From the NCBI RefSeq assembly GCF_000250985.1, contig NW_013524653.1, positions 62,001 to 126,000 of the forward strand: 64,000 nucleotides of DNA. The letters run 5' to 3'. The notes beneath the pieces were generated by a model, which was not told the origin of the DNA, did no database searches, and saw only the letters and a list, made by a program, of their open reading frames with translations. The stretch is from Nematocida parisii ERTm1. Its lineage: Eukaryota > Microsporidia. This document shows, in pieces, positions 26,701 through 35,191 of the stretch. The number at the start of each line of letters is the position of its first letter. The stretch's first letter is position 1. The position numbers were made by a program, and so were the translations under genes.

Positions 26701-29217
26701 GGAAGCATTGTTTGCACAGGGAACCAGAAGATCTACTAGCAAAGATAGTTCTGGCGTACTAAAATCAAAGAGCCTTTTAGTATGAAGAATATATGTGATA
26801 TTTCCACATCTGAAATATTCCATAACAATATTGTTTTTAAGCTTACATAGAATTCTGTCAATTCTTTGCAGAATAAGCTCATTTACTGTGGAATAGAATT
26901 CTAGGCCACATGATATGCCAAGCCTTTGTGTTGCAGTAATATCCTTATAAGTAAGTGTAGAAGAGCACTTGGAAATAATATATTTGGTTAGAACACCATC
27001 GCATATATCACTAATACAGTTAGAAAGCGATATTCTGTCTATCTCTCTGGATGCATTTGTTAGATCAATAGATGAAAAATAGAGAGACTCTGCTCTTCCC
27101 AGTTTTTCCTCTAATTCGTGCTGCTTTTCTATTATTTCCCGCATACTCTCTGCGTATTTATACAAAGTAACAGGCAGCGGCTCAGTGTCTAAAGGAAGCG
27201 TTTTGTGCACCAGAAGATTGTTTTTGTGCAAGTGGTATGCCATAAGATGCTCTAAAAACGAGTCCGCCGTCTTTTCTTCAATTAAGTACATGTACGTAAG
27301 ATCGCTCGCTGTGTACTTTATAACTATTGGAGCACTTTCTTTATGCTTTGTTAGTCTTTTAATGATACGAGCGAGTGTTTCTGGAAGTGAGTTCATAGAT
27401 GTTTTGATGTACTCCATTTCTCTTTTTTCCTCCTGGCTTAAATGTCTTTTGTATGTGCTAAGAAGCCTGTTCAACGATAAAAACAGAATGTCCTGCATGA
27501 TATCTGCTGAATATAGGCCAAGTGAAAGAAGATTAACACGCCCTGCTTCCTCGTTAGGAAATAGACAGGGAACAGAACTGCATTCTCCAGAGAATTCCTT
27601 TTCTAGCGCAAATTTCTGTGCTCTCTTGTTTAACATCATTGACATGCGAAGAACCCGGGCCCTTATCTTTTTTATCTCTTTCTTGTTGGACATTCTGCAG
27701 TTAACATACTTGTTCCATTCCTGCACTGTTTCTTTATACCAAACAATCCCCAGGCTTTCTATCTGTTTTATTAAAAGGTCCTGTATTTTATATACATCTT
27801 CACTTTTCAGTGATGAAAGACTTTTGCTCGTAATCTGTTCTTTTATATATTCTTCATGGCTTTCTTCTTTTTTCCAGCACTTCCAGGCATTTTTTAACGT
27901 GTTTTTGATTATCTGTAAATTTATCTTTTGTGGCTCTATTATTTTTAAAATGCTTTCAAATATTCCTTTTTTAAAACATATGTCCCTCGCTGATTTAATT
28001 CTTTGTTTGGTTACACTTTTTTTTCTTCTCTGCCTTCCTTCTCTCCTTCGCTGCACATACTCTGCTAGGCGCTGAGAGAGCAAAGGAGTACATCCTAGAA
28101 GAAAAAGCGCCCAAACCCGCCATGGCTCACACCACATTAAGTTGTACGGAGCTTTTGTTTTTTCTGTGCAGACATTTAACAATTTTGCCATCTTTGATGT
28201 TTCTGATATCTGTCTAATTGTAGAATACTTATACCTGTATATGGCGGTTGTTGTTCCAACGTGTGTGAATTCTTTGAAAAGCATTTTCATTGACTCTTCT
28301 TGCGAAATCTCTCCTTTCTTCTTTTTCTCTACTATGGCTACTATTCTTGCTAAAAATTTAAAGAGCTCCTGTATAACATGAAATGACTGTCCCAAGCGGC
28401 TTTTCTTTTTGTCTTTTGTGCTGAGCGTCCTTGATGCATCTAGTGTATATGCATCTGATACTTGTAAGTGCTTTAGTTTTCTTTCCTCAATTACATAACT
28501 TAGCATTCTCCTGCCTTGAGACAAATATAGCCTGGCAAACTTGGTCCACTCCATTACGCTTTTAAACTCTTTCTTTGGCGGTATATACCTAGAGTCTTTT
28601 TTATTTTGGGATTTTACTTCTGATTTATCTTGTATCACTCTCTTTTCTTGTTTTTTTATTTCTTTTTGCGCTTTAACTAGTAGAACATTGATGCTTTCTC
28701 TGGACATAGGTCTTCTTTTTGTTTCAGTATCTTCTTTAAATAGGTTATCATTTGCACTTTTCCTGTCTTTAAGCACTTTTCTTGCACTGTTGTACAAAAT
28801 TGGGAACAAGCTTTCTTTGCTCCTCTTTTGTGATATTTTTATTATAGGATACTTCTTCCTTAGCTCTTTGTACTCTTTATTCGTATAATTTCTTGTTTTA
28901 ACTGGATATGTAATGCGAAATGCGCACCCATGCAGAGTGTAAAGCCATTTGCACTTATAATTTATACTGTCTTCTGACTTCTTCCAGCTACAGTCCAATA
29001 TTATTCCATCTGTTGTATATACACATGTAAGCGCTCTGTCACCCTCCCATGGCATGGGGATTGACTGGACCAAAGAAGAAATGATTTTAGAAGATGCAAC
29101 TAGCCCATCAAACAAAGCGTTCTTATTTCTTCTTGGTGGATCTGTAAGCATTTTTTCTAAATATACGCTAGGTAATGGAATTACTCCCTGAATTATATCT
29201 TCTGCAGTACTCTCCAT
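23713..29217 (-). CDS. PRP8: Pre-mRNA splicing factor Prp8 (reduced)
   Basis: Central scaffold of the spliceosome. Landmark Prp8 blocks occur in order: SIPMPWEGDRALTCVY near residue 54, PWRVWALFLLGCTPLLSQRL near 365 followed by EYVQRRREGRQ, the RT-like/thumb region with SRMRKRFSNTMFYAGKEIGG near 985, and MLWWSPTINRCKVQVG near 1208. The RNase H-like domain contains GWIALKLRWSDID and later IDLYGKL. The C-terminal Jab1/MPN-like domain (about 1630-1834) contains PLVPMVGFICHSS and the typical final EEFRRSHF. The frame is open for 5.5 kb without an intron. At 1834 aa it is about 500 aa shorter than human Prp8 (2335), the losses being mostly N-terminal. Its presence implies that this lineage still splices some introns. 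Confidence 0.95.
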   Translation of the reverse strand: MESTAEDIIQGVIPLPSVYLEKMLTDPPRRNKNALFDGLVASSKIISSLVQSIPMPWEGDRALTCVYTTDGIILDCSWKKSEDSINYKCKWLYTLHGCAFRITYPVKTRNYTNKEYKELRKKYPIIKISQKRSKESLFPILYNSARKVLKDRKSANDNLFKEDTETKRRPMSRESINVLLVKAQKEIKKQEKRVIQDKSEVKSQNKKDSRYIPPKKEFKSVMEWTKFARLYLSQGRRMLSYVIEERKLKHLQVSDAYTLDASRTLSTKDKKKSRLGQSFHVIQELFKFLARIVAIVEKKKKGEISQEESMKMLFKEFTHVGTTTAIYRYKYSTIRQISETSKMAKLLNVCTEKTKAPYNLMWCEPWRVWALFLLGCTPLLSQRLAEYVQRRREGRQRRKKSVTKQRIKSARDICFKKGIFESILKIIEPQKINLQIIKNTLKNAWKCWKKEESHEEYIKEQITSKSLSSLKSEDVYKIQDLLIKQIESLGIVWYKETVQEWNKYVNCRMSNKKEIKKIRARVLRMSMMLNKRAQKFALEKEFSGECSSVPCLFPNEEAGRVNLLSLGLYSADIMQDILFLSLNRLLSTYKRHLSQEEKREMEYIKTSMNSLPETLARIIKRLTKHKESAPIVIKYTASDLTYMYLIEEKTADSFLEHLMAYHLHKNNLLVHKTLPLDTEPLPVTLYKYAESMREIIEKQHELEEKLGRAESLYFSSIDLTNASREIDRISLSNCISDICDGVLTKYIISKCSSTLTYKDITATQRLGISCGLEFYSTVNELILQRIDRILCKLKNNIVMEYFRCGNITYILHTKRLFDFSTPELSLLVDLLVPCANNASYYRNSEFLRELSLLEGRLERLPILLFNIGKKERNQDQIKQGKLAEITNSVKIDSFPVSLNVGEFYINLTHTSAHLQSSKEALREHFHLKARNIYYDMTGSSFSIAADRWNRLIVQIILFFREALTKEFWRIIQRYEEKIKKRIMATVNSRMRKRFSNTMFYAGKEIGGLSLISSLVLLQATAPWKDEIALSSAVYNKILSEMGKASSERIADSLRCVISSLEKAGVYINQSGIPRVPTFLHKPARFRADAMWRLRNYHLSGVKRWTTEIHDGYWVPWERYNSLLLRTNAYSIDSSPIHFTNTDCTDPKAQGNLLPLVEQKWTGTQKQYESTAKDPSISKSIICNIDTPKTVIKARLSEASRLPNKMFMLWWSPTINRCKVQVGHPMRISGTRIDLYGKLSSLRLSYEKLFSNGLWENIHLEIAQKLAQLLETTTLTHGVQSISLVNLNSSLTETLLPSILFDIPDLSLFNGWIALKLRWSDIDTDNISDECERYLEEMKESASSYTHSAHGCVVLVDLRICEYRVGITNKALSHIDTLLNKSLLHHLPDLPSLNLLKSRISRLVGYSVEEKKVFAPLDMFKYSRGTLLLEISNESAVGINILTGEIYRRKYTADTKFATIAQWVGQIVTAHKIHHVFSLPRTCTLLAKSNINAMCMPCNINIELASIPWEIGNPYKHWGKSAPAYSLMRRLFLIVRHVSFFGMEALDLFYKTLPSEEWASIESKLAMEVCERIKNESNISGKIVADSNQMNNFLDSIAFGIDIKELFVKPHDIEEWKNMTDWRNRYKFSCQDASGLDGLFIPANNQKGTETQQLDQADKTPSFAINQDILSTLIRISDPLVPMVGFICHSSAYPMRSILITPRQLFSARNFFISLSSSEPFVLSAIIQTKTPFSDGITFTYTGIPFAMQSDILMLSLDIIHNKCTGNLCEVDSIGDTHSFKSVKDISVCYTKEKSMFLTAVGWNQNIVKHPADPVLIPERPLPFFAEEFRRSHFI

Positions 29218-29308
29218 TCTAAAAATTTTAATATTCTTAACAATGTCATTTATTTTTAGCCTAGCCTATGTTAAGCATTCTTATAAAAATGTTTATTTTG
29301 CTGAAGCT

Positions 29309-30874
29309 CTATTTTGTACAATGTTCGTCAAGTTTATCTGAATTTGTGTGCAAACTGGCTATCAAAGACTGCCCAGTCATAGAATCTGGCTTTTCTATCT
29401 GCATAATGTCTAGTATGGTTGGTGCCACATCCTTTAGGGAATAATTATGGCTTGATTTAAAAACAAAGTCGTCTCCAGTGGTGACTAGAGTGTCTTGGAA
29501 CAGGGTGTTTTGTATAACTATAAGTGGCACTCTGTTTCTGCTGTGTGATTTAACCACACCTTCTTTATTCTTCATTATTTCTGCATTTCCGTGATCAGCA
29601 GTTATTATTAGATTGTAATTATATTTTTTTGCTGCTGTATATATATTATGTATCTGTTCATCTACAGATTTTACTGCAGCCACAGTTGGCTCAACTAATC
29701 CAGTATGGCCTACCATATCACAGTTAGCAAAATTGGCTAGAATAAAGTCAATTCCTTCTGCCATACTATCCTGAATGGACTGTGACACCAAAGAAGCCTC
29801 CATTTCTGGCGCCAAATCAAATGTAGAAACCTTCTTACTGGGGTGAATAATTATTTGCTGATTTTTTCTGCTTTTGTCCTTTCCACCATCAAAGAAAAAG
29901 GTTACATGTGCTTGCTTTTCGCTCTCTGCAATTCTTACCTGCCGCATTCCTTTTTCTTCAATAATGTCCCCAAGAGCATCGCTTATAGAAGGCCGCTCAA
30001 ACAATACTCTCGATGCATCTTGGTCGTTGTACAGCCTTGTCATTGTGTATGTTGCTGTGTATTGGCTGAATTTGCTGTATATTTGTCTAATCCTGTCTGC
30101 ACGGAAATTTGTTATAATAACAGGAAACGTGCTTTCTATCCAACCAGCAAAACACACAGGCTCTATAAACTCATCTGACACTCCTTGCGAGTATGAGCTG
30201 GCAATGTGTGCTCTTATTCCTTCTATGCACTTTTCTCTATCTATATTTTCGGCACTACCATTCGTATTTGAAGTAGTTATTGCATTAAAGTATGCATCAG
30301 TTCGCTCATTTCTCTTGTCTCTGTCCATTGCATAGAATCTCCCCGAAACAGAAACTATCCAAACATTATCTGGAACGCTTTCTATAAATGCATCAAGATA
30401 TTTTAGATACATCTCTGGCTGTGTGTCTCTTCCATCTGATACACTGTGAACGTATACTTTCTTACAATGCTTAGATGCAATTATAGCTATGTCTCGAATA
30501 TTGTGCCAATGCCCATGTATCCCACCATCTGATAGAATGCCAAATATATAGACAGAGTCTATGTCACTAGGAAACAGCTTGGCAGCAATTGATGAAGAAT
30601 CTCCTGCCAGTGTGTTTCTGATCCTTACACTGTCTTGAACTATCACTCGGCCTGATCCCAGTGTTAAATGCCCTACTTCTGAATTACCCATTTCATTATC
30701 TGATAAAAGACCAACATACGCACCATGCGCATACAATAGTGTACTGTAGTACGTGTTACAAAGGGATCGCATAGTTTTGGGGTTAGCCAGCAGCACCCCA
30801 TCTATTATGTCTGGAGACTCGGCTTCGTTATACCCCCAGCCATCAAGCACTATTAGACAGCATTTGTTTTCCAT
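29309..30874 (-). CDS. GPMI: 2,3-bisphosphoglycerate-independent phosphoglycerate mutase
   Basis: Glycolytic enzyme interconverting 3- and 2-phosphoglycerate through a phosphoserine intermediate, of the alkaline-phosphatase superfamily. Metal- and substrate-binding motifs are present: VLDGWGYNE with Asp11, NSEVGHLTLGSGR with catalytic Ser65, HSVSDGRDTQP near 143, FRADRIRQ near 254, FANCDMVGHTG near 385 and TADHGNAEIM near 425. The 521-aa length is normal for the family (about 510-550). This family is unrelated to the cofactor-dependent mutase used by yeast and vertebrates. The start is an ATG 46 bp from the divergent ALG1-like gene. It is cytosolic, and important for ATP production in a parasite lacking oxidative phosphorylation. 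Confidence 0.97.
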   Translation of the reverse strand: MENKCCLIVLDGWGYNEAESPDIIDGVLLANPKTMRSLCNTYYSTLLYAHGAYVGLLSDNEMGNSEVGHLTLGSGRVIVQDSVRIRNTLAGDSSSIAAKLFPSDIDSVYIFGILSDGGIHGHWHNIRDIAIIASKHCKKVYVHSVSDGRDTQPEMYLKYLDAFIESVPDNVWIVSVSGRFYAMDRDKRNERTDAYFNAITTSNTNGSAENIDREKCIEGIRAHIASSYSQGVSDEFIEPVCFAGWIESTFPVIITNFRADRIRQIYSKFSQYTATYTMTRLYNDQDASRVLFERPSISDALGDIIEEKGMRQVRIAESEKQAHVTFFFDGGKDKSRKNQQIIIHPSKKVSTFDLAPEMEASLVSQSIQDSMAEGIDFILANFANCDMVGHTGLVEPTVAAVKSVDEQIHNIYTAAKKYNYNLIITADHGNAEIMKNKEGVVKSHSRNRVPLIVIQNTLFQDTLVTTGDDFVFKSSHNYSLKDVAPTILDIMQIEKPDSMTGQSLIASLHTNSDKLDEHCTK

Positions 30875-30920
30875 TTAGAATATTTTAATTACTAATCGAA
30901 TGAAAATATTTAAATAAGGC

Positions 30921-32024
30921 ATGTTGATTATAAATCTAGCACCAATTGATCAATCAGGGCGTACTTTAGGAATTGCAAAGTATGTAAGCAAAAATCAGCG
31001 CGCAGTTAATATAGTATCATATCGAGGATATAGATCCCACTCTGAGTCACCAGAAAAGCTGTTAAATATTTCTTATGTTGAAAATATTATATGCAAAAAC
31101 AAGCCATTTCTTCTTAAAGGGCTATTTCTTATGATCAAATATATTTACATAACAGCCATAAGTCTTATACACCTGTATAGATATAAAATGCATATATATG
31201 GCACCCAGCGGCGAGCTTCTATTAGAGAAGATATATTTTATAGCCCATGGGGCACTGTTATATTTGTTGCTCCTCCTACGCTGACTCTTGTAGTTCCTGT
31301 TCTATTTGCAAAGTTGCTTGGTATTCGGGCCATAGTAGATTGGCACAGAATAGCCACAGGGTGGATGGAAAAATTTGATATTTTAGTTGCTAGAAGAGTA
31401 GAGAACATTTGTGTCACACCTAGCATGCACAAATATTTTATAAATCATCGCATTGGGTCTCTGCATCTTTTGACAGACATAGAGATCCGGCAAAACATCT
31501 ATAAAAAATCAGATGAAATGATCTTTCCAAAAAGTAAAACAAGAAGAGAACTATTTACATTTTTGGCTAAAAAATATCCTGAATATAAAGATGTTCTGTC
31601 TGGCATCAATATGTCTATGCGCATGGGGGTCTGCAGCACAAGCTGTTCGAAGGAAGAGAACATTGAAAAGCTGCTAAAAGAAGTAAGCCGCATATTAATT
31701 CCATCTGGTGGCATTTTGTTTGTAACAACAAAAGAAAAGATATCATTGGAAAAAAGCAGCGTCCAGATTGTCCATCTATTTCTGGACTACACGGACTATT
31801 TGGATCTTCTTTCAGTTGTTGATTTTGGCATATCTACGCATGAGTGTAGATTTGACTTTCCATTAAAAATAGTAGACTATTTGCAAAGCGGGCTAACAGT
31901 GCTGGCGCATGAAACAACTCCTACCTTGAAAGATCCATTGGAAGAATGCAGAATAATTCGATATAAAAACAATAACCATATGAGAGAATGCATATCCAAA
32001 CTATTTTCAGATGAAAGTTCTTAA
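30921..32024 (+). CDS. ALG1: ALG1-like beta-1,4-mannosyltransferase
   Basis: Probable ER mannosyltransferase adding the first mannose to dolichol-PP-GlcNAc2 (GT33). Family features in order: an N-terminal Rossmann half with SGRTLGIAKYVSKN, a membrane-associated hydrophobic segment near 68-85, FVAPPTLTLVVPVLFAK, then IRAIVDWHRIATGW (compare the 'V-I-D-W-H-N-Y-G-Y' block of ALG1), ENICVTPSMHKYF, and a C-terminal half with FLDYTDYLDLLSVVDFGIST, CRFDFPLKIVDYLQSG and a closing helix. At 367 aa it is shorter than yeast ALG1 (449). Many microsporidia are thought to have lost most N-glycosylation, so retention is noteworthy. It is divergently paired with phosphoglycerate mutase, 46 bp apart. Confidence 0.82.
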   Translation: MLIINLAPIDQSGRTLGIAKYVSKNQRAVNIVSYRGYRSHSESPEKLLNISYVENIICKNKPFLLKGLFLMIKYIYITAISLIHLYRYKMHIYGTQRRASIREDIFYSPWGTVIFVAPPTLTLVVPVLFAKLLGIRAIVDWHRIATGWMEKFDILVARRVENICVTPSMHKYFINHRIGSLHLLTDIEIRQNIYKKSDEMIFPKSKTRRELFTFLAKKYPEYKDVLSGINMSMRMGVCSTSCSKEENIEKLLKEVSRILIPSGGILFVTTKEKISLEKSSVQIVHLFLDYTDYLDLLSVVDFGISTHECRFDFPLKIVDYLQSGLTVLAHETTPTLKDPLEECRIIRYKNNNHMRECISKLFSDESS

Positions 32025-32770
32025 AATGCTCTAATATTGGCATAACACAGAGTCTCTAAAATAAAATATCTAAGAATGCCAACTCAATGAATATGTTAGT
32101 TATAGAAGAAATCTCTCCAGAATCTGTCCGGCGTTAGTATATTACTATATAAATTAGCATGAAGTTTTTAAAATATTATATCTATTTAATATATACCCTT
32201 CTAGCCTGCGCCTGCTTGTTTAGCACTGTGTTTTGGTCTTATCATATTCATATACGCATACGTAGAATCTTTTTTCATATGAGAAAGAGTATAAACTATA
32301 AACAGGATGCAATCCATTCAATTTATTGAATCACTACTCATTTTAAAATGCTTATATGGTTTTATGTATGCTATATATGTTGACTTTCGCTCTTAAATAA
32401 TATGTGTGCAATTTCATTGTCTTAATGAACGATTCGCTGTCAATAAACAGTAAGAAACTATTGAATGAAGTTGTTTTTGTATACAAGCATTATTTCAGAT
32501 TTTCAGGTATGCTGTTGTAGTTAGGGTATTATAAGCACCGACAATTATGCAAACATAAAAGCATTTTTATCAGTTACGAATTTCAAGTAGCAAGAGTATA
32601 AATAGAATCCTTTTGTTTTTCTGGATAGCCCAAAAATCAATATCTTTTAAAACAATCACATATATTAAAATTTTTTTGCTTTTACACTTCTTTTTCTAAC
32701 TAAGTTTATTTTCAATTCTTCCTAAATACTGTTAAACTCCATAAAAAAATCATTTTGTCTTCGCTTTTTA
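32025..32770. other. Intergenic region with one possible microprotein
   Basis: AT-rich spacer of 746 bp. It contains a 56-codon ATG frame with a signal-like N-terminus (listed separately). Otherwise no gene, RNA or clear repeat is seen. Confidence 0.4.
32159..32329 (+). CDS. Possible small secreted/membrane protein (56 aa)
   Basis: An ATG frame starts MKFLKYYIYLIYTLLACACL, has a hydrophobic helix at about residues 7-27, and continues with a basic tail (HIHIRIRRIFFHMRKS) to TGA. The N-terminus is signal-peptide-like or a signal anchor. A TATATAA occurs about 15 bases before the ATG. No homologue is recognised and the base composition is AT-rich, so it may be a chance frame. Confidence 0.3.
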   Translation: MKFLKYYIYLIYTLLACACLFSTVFWSYHIHIRIRRIFFHMRKSINYKQDAIHSIY

Positions 32771-33679
32771 TTAACCGCTAAAAAAGGATATTATATAGTC
32801 AATCAACCCATCTGCCGGGGGAGGAGTGGCCGGCTTTTTTTCATCCACATGTTCATTCTCCCAATCTGAATAACTTGTTGAACCACTATCCTCTTTAGAA
32901 CCAACAGATAAATGGCTCTTCTGACTTTTTGAGTCTGTTCCACTGCCACTTTCATTGTTATAGAGCAATTTTTCATCATCACTTACATTATCAACTTCAT
33001 CGTCACTTTCATTTGTATTTTCTAACTCGCCATAATATTTTTCATCCTCTCCGCCTTCTACTAGATTCTTTTTTGCTTTATAGGCATTTTTTAGCATATA
33101 ATAAAAATATTTTCTAAAGAACTTATTTATATCATCAATATTTGAATATTGCTCATTAAAATTCTTCAATAAATCGCTGTGCTCTTGTTTCAGACATGCT
33201 TTTTTCTTTGTGCTGCTACTATTTTGAATTGGCGACTTTTCTGGATTTTTAGTTATTTTTCTGCTTTCCAGGGCTTCTTTGCTTTCTTGTGGCTCTGTGC
33301 TTTCTGTAATCATTTGAGCTGCATTTCTATCTTTATTTACACAAACCATTGAATTTTCTTCAATCACCTTCACATTTCCTTCTAATGTAATTGGGTTTTC
33401 ATTATCTATGCGCATATCCTTCATTGTATCCGATATAGAAGAAGCAACTATCCCTATCATGGGCAGAGAGGTCATAGAACTAGAGTATCTTACGAAATTG
33501 GCAGAAAGAACTGCTGCGCCTGCAATGGCAACACTTTTAAAGGCAAATGTGCCTACTATAAGTGCAATCAAACTATAGTACCATTTTCCTTTCTCCATAA
33601 ACATTATTATATATAGCAGTCCCATATGTGTAATAGTCAAAATAAGCTTTATAGTTAAGTTCTTGCTGAATGTCTTCAT
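32771..33679 (-). CDS. Hypothetical membrane protein with acidic tail (302 aa)
   Basis: Unrecognised, probably lineage-specific. Two to three hydrophobic segments lie within the first 85 residues (near 9-28, 33-50 and 50-64; for example ILTITHMGLLYIIMF and YSLIALIVGTFAFKSVA). The rest is a hydrophilic, Ser/Glu/Asp/Lys-rich domain with an acidic block (GGEDEKYYGELENTNESDDE) and a short hydrophobic C-terminal end (DGLIDYIISFFSG). The lysine- and serine-rich composition is typical of fast-evolving microsporidian surface or exported proteins. It is convergent with the ALG1-like gene, across a 746-bp gap, and divergent from the Arc1-like gene. No motif gives a function. Confidence 0.6.
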   Translation of the reverse strand: MKTFSKNLTIKLILTITHMGLLYIIMFMEKGKWYYSLIALIVGTFAFKSVAIAGAAVLSANFVRYSSSMTSLPMIGIVASSISDTMKDMRIDNENPITLEGNVKVIEENSMVCVNKDRNAAQMITESTEPQESKEALESRKITKNPEKSPIQNSSSTKKKACLKQEHSDLLKNFNEQYSNIDDINKFFRKYFYYMLKNAYKAKKNLVEGGEDEKYYGELENTNESDDEVDNVSDDEKLLYNNESGSGTDSKSQKSHLSVGSKEDSGSTSYSDWENEHVDEKKPATPPPADGLIDYIISFFSG

Positions 33680-33971
33680 AATTTTCGAATTTTTTTCTAT
33701 ATTTATCTATTTGTTCAAATAAATCTCCTATTTTTCATCAAATATATACTGATGTTAACTTTAAATCGATTCTGATATCTTTTTTCCTGATGCTGTCAAT
33801 TAAAGATTGTTTTTGCTTTGTATTTTGCTTTATAAATAAAAATAATAATAAATTATTTATATCCTTTGTATTATTTGGTTTATTAGTTTGGGCTGTTACT
33901 GATTACTTCTTAGAATACTGGAAACCGCAGTACAATTATTCAAAAATAAAAAAATAAATTATTTGTCCTCC

Positions 33972-34937
33972 ATGCAGCAAAGCGCAGCGTGCGAAGAGAC
34001 TTTCCCAAAATTAAAATTGGCAGCAGAACATTCTTACATTCACATAATAACGAAGTTCGTAAAAATTGATGTTGAAATAGTTCCTGAGCTAGATACAATT
34101 CTCACAGACACTGATGGAAAGAAAATAAAGGGCCCGGCCAGATGCATAGCGCATTTATTCCGAGAGAAAAATATTGATGAGGAAACAATTAGCAGCATAT
34201 CCAGTGTAATTGGGCTTAGACCGCAGCAGATGCTAGCATATGTGGCAAGCGGCCCAGAAGAAAGAATAGACAACATCCTTGCCATATCAAAAATAAGAAA
34301 GTGGCTTTTTGAGGGACAAATTCTAAACAAAGTTGGAGACCACCTAGTAGACAAGCTAGCAGATATACATGAAAGATACCAGAAAGTGTACTGCAGAGAG
34401 ACTGGAGAAATATTTGTAGAAAGAAATATGGTCAGAGTAATTGCCGATTTCTACAAGCTGGTGATCCTTTCTGGAAAGATTGAGTCAATTATGGACCATC
34501 CAGAGGCAGATACTCTTTTCATAGAGAATGTTGATTTTAAGACAGAGAAAAGGACAATAGTAAGTGGTTTAAAGGGAAAGTTTGAAAAAAGCCGACTTCT
34601 TGATGCGTGCTGTTTGTTTACTGTAAACCTAAAATCAGTTTCCTTTAAAGGAACCAAATCATTTGGAATGATTTTATTTGGAAAGAGCCAAGAAGAAAAC
34701 AATGGATCTGTGATATTTACCGAGAGTAATGGAGATAGACTGGGTCTGCTGAACTATCCACTTAACAAACTAGTTCCCTTCTCTATTAAAACAGGCGATG
34801 CGTCTAGAAGAACTCTTGAGGTCTTTTTTGAGCGGGTTTCTATAAAAGGAGGGAAATTGGTTTACAATGGCCTAGAAACAGAAATACAAGGAAAGCCAGT
34901 TTTGGTGGAAGGGATAGACAATGGAACAGTATCATAA
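33972..34937 (+). CDS. ARC1: Arc1/EMAPII-like tRNA-binding protein
   Basis: A cofactor of aminoacyl-tRNA synthetases. The C-terminal half (about residue 155 on) is the EMAPII/Trbp111 OB-fold tRNA-binding domain. It has LVILSGKIESIMDHPEADTL with the conserved 'HP-x-A-D' turn, FIENVDFKTEKRTIVSGLKG, VNLKSVSFKGTKSFGMILFG and a C-terminal EMAPII-like extension (FFERVSIKGGKLVYNGLETE ... KGKPV-like end). The N-terminal half (about 1-145) is helical and could be the GST-like domain that binds MetRS or GluRS in yeast Arc1. The product is 321 aa; yeast Arc1 is 376. The longest frame begins at TTG (33963); ATG 33972 is used. A fusion such as the C-terminal part of a synthetase is excluded because no catalytic domain is present. 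Confidence 0.87.
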   Translation: MQQSAACEETFPKLKLAAEHSYIHIITKFVKIDVEIVPELDTILTDTDGKKIKGPARCIAHLFREKNIDEETISSISSVIGLRPQQMLAYVASGPEERIDNILAISKIRKWLFEGQILNKVGDHLVDKLADIHERYQKVYCRETGEIFVERNMVRVIADFYKLVILSGKIESIMDHPEADTLFIENVDFKTEKRTIVSGLKGKFEKSRLLDACCLFTVNLKSVSFKGTKSFGMILFGKSQEENNGSVIFTESNGDRLGLLNYPLNKLVPFSIKTGDASRRTLEVFFERVSIKGGKLVYNGLETEIQGKPVLVEGIDNGTVS

Positions 34938-34988
34938 GATATGTAATAAATAAATCATTTAGTTTATACCAAATATTTCAATAATACT

Positions 34989-35191
34989 TTTTGTATACTA
35001 AGACTAATATTAGTATCGTAATACATGAGTTATCTAAATGTTTACATGAACATGGAAGTGTCAATTAAATCATAAATATTTGTTGACATATTGTGTCAAT
35101 ATAAATTAAATTGATCATACGGTCTATAAATACGTATACAAAATTTAATAAACATTAAAGTATCTTAATGACTTTTTCTAAGAAATCAACT
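34989..35191 (+). repeat. 203-bp inverted repeat, left arm (copy A)
   Basis: This segment is the near-perfect reverse complement of 36906-37108. By eye it differs at about five positions, three of which fall in the loop of a central palindrome (TGACA-TATTG-TGTCA at 35084-35098). It begins 52 bases after the Arc1-like stop codon. It contains the dyads ACTAATATTAGT and ATGTTTACATGAACAT. Confidence 0.9.

Noticed and set aside
27185-28075. 296-codon plus-strand frame inside Prp8
   Set aside because: Antisense of Prp8; hydrophobic only because Lys/Glu-rich codons read as Phe/Leu/Ser on the other strand.
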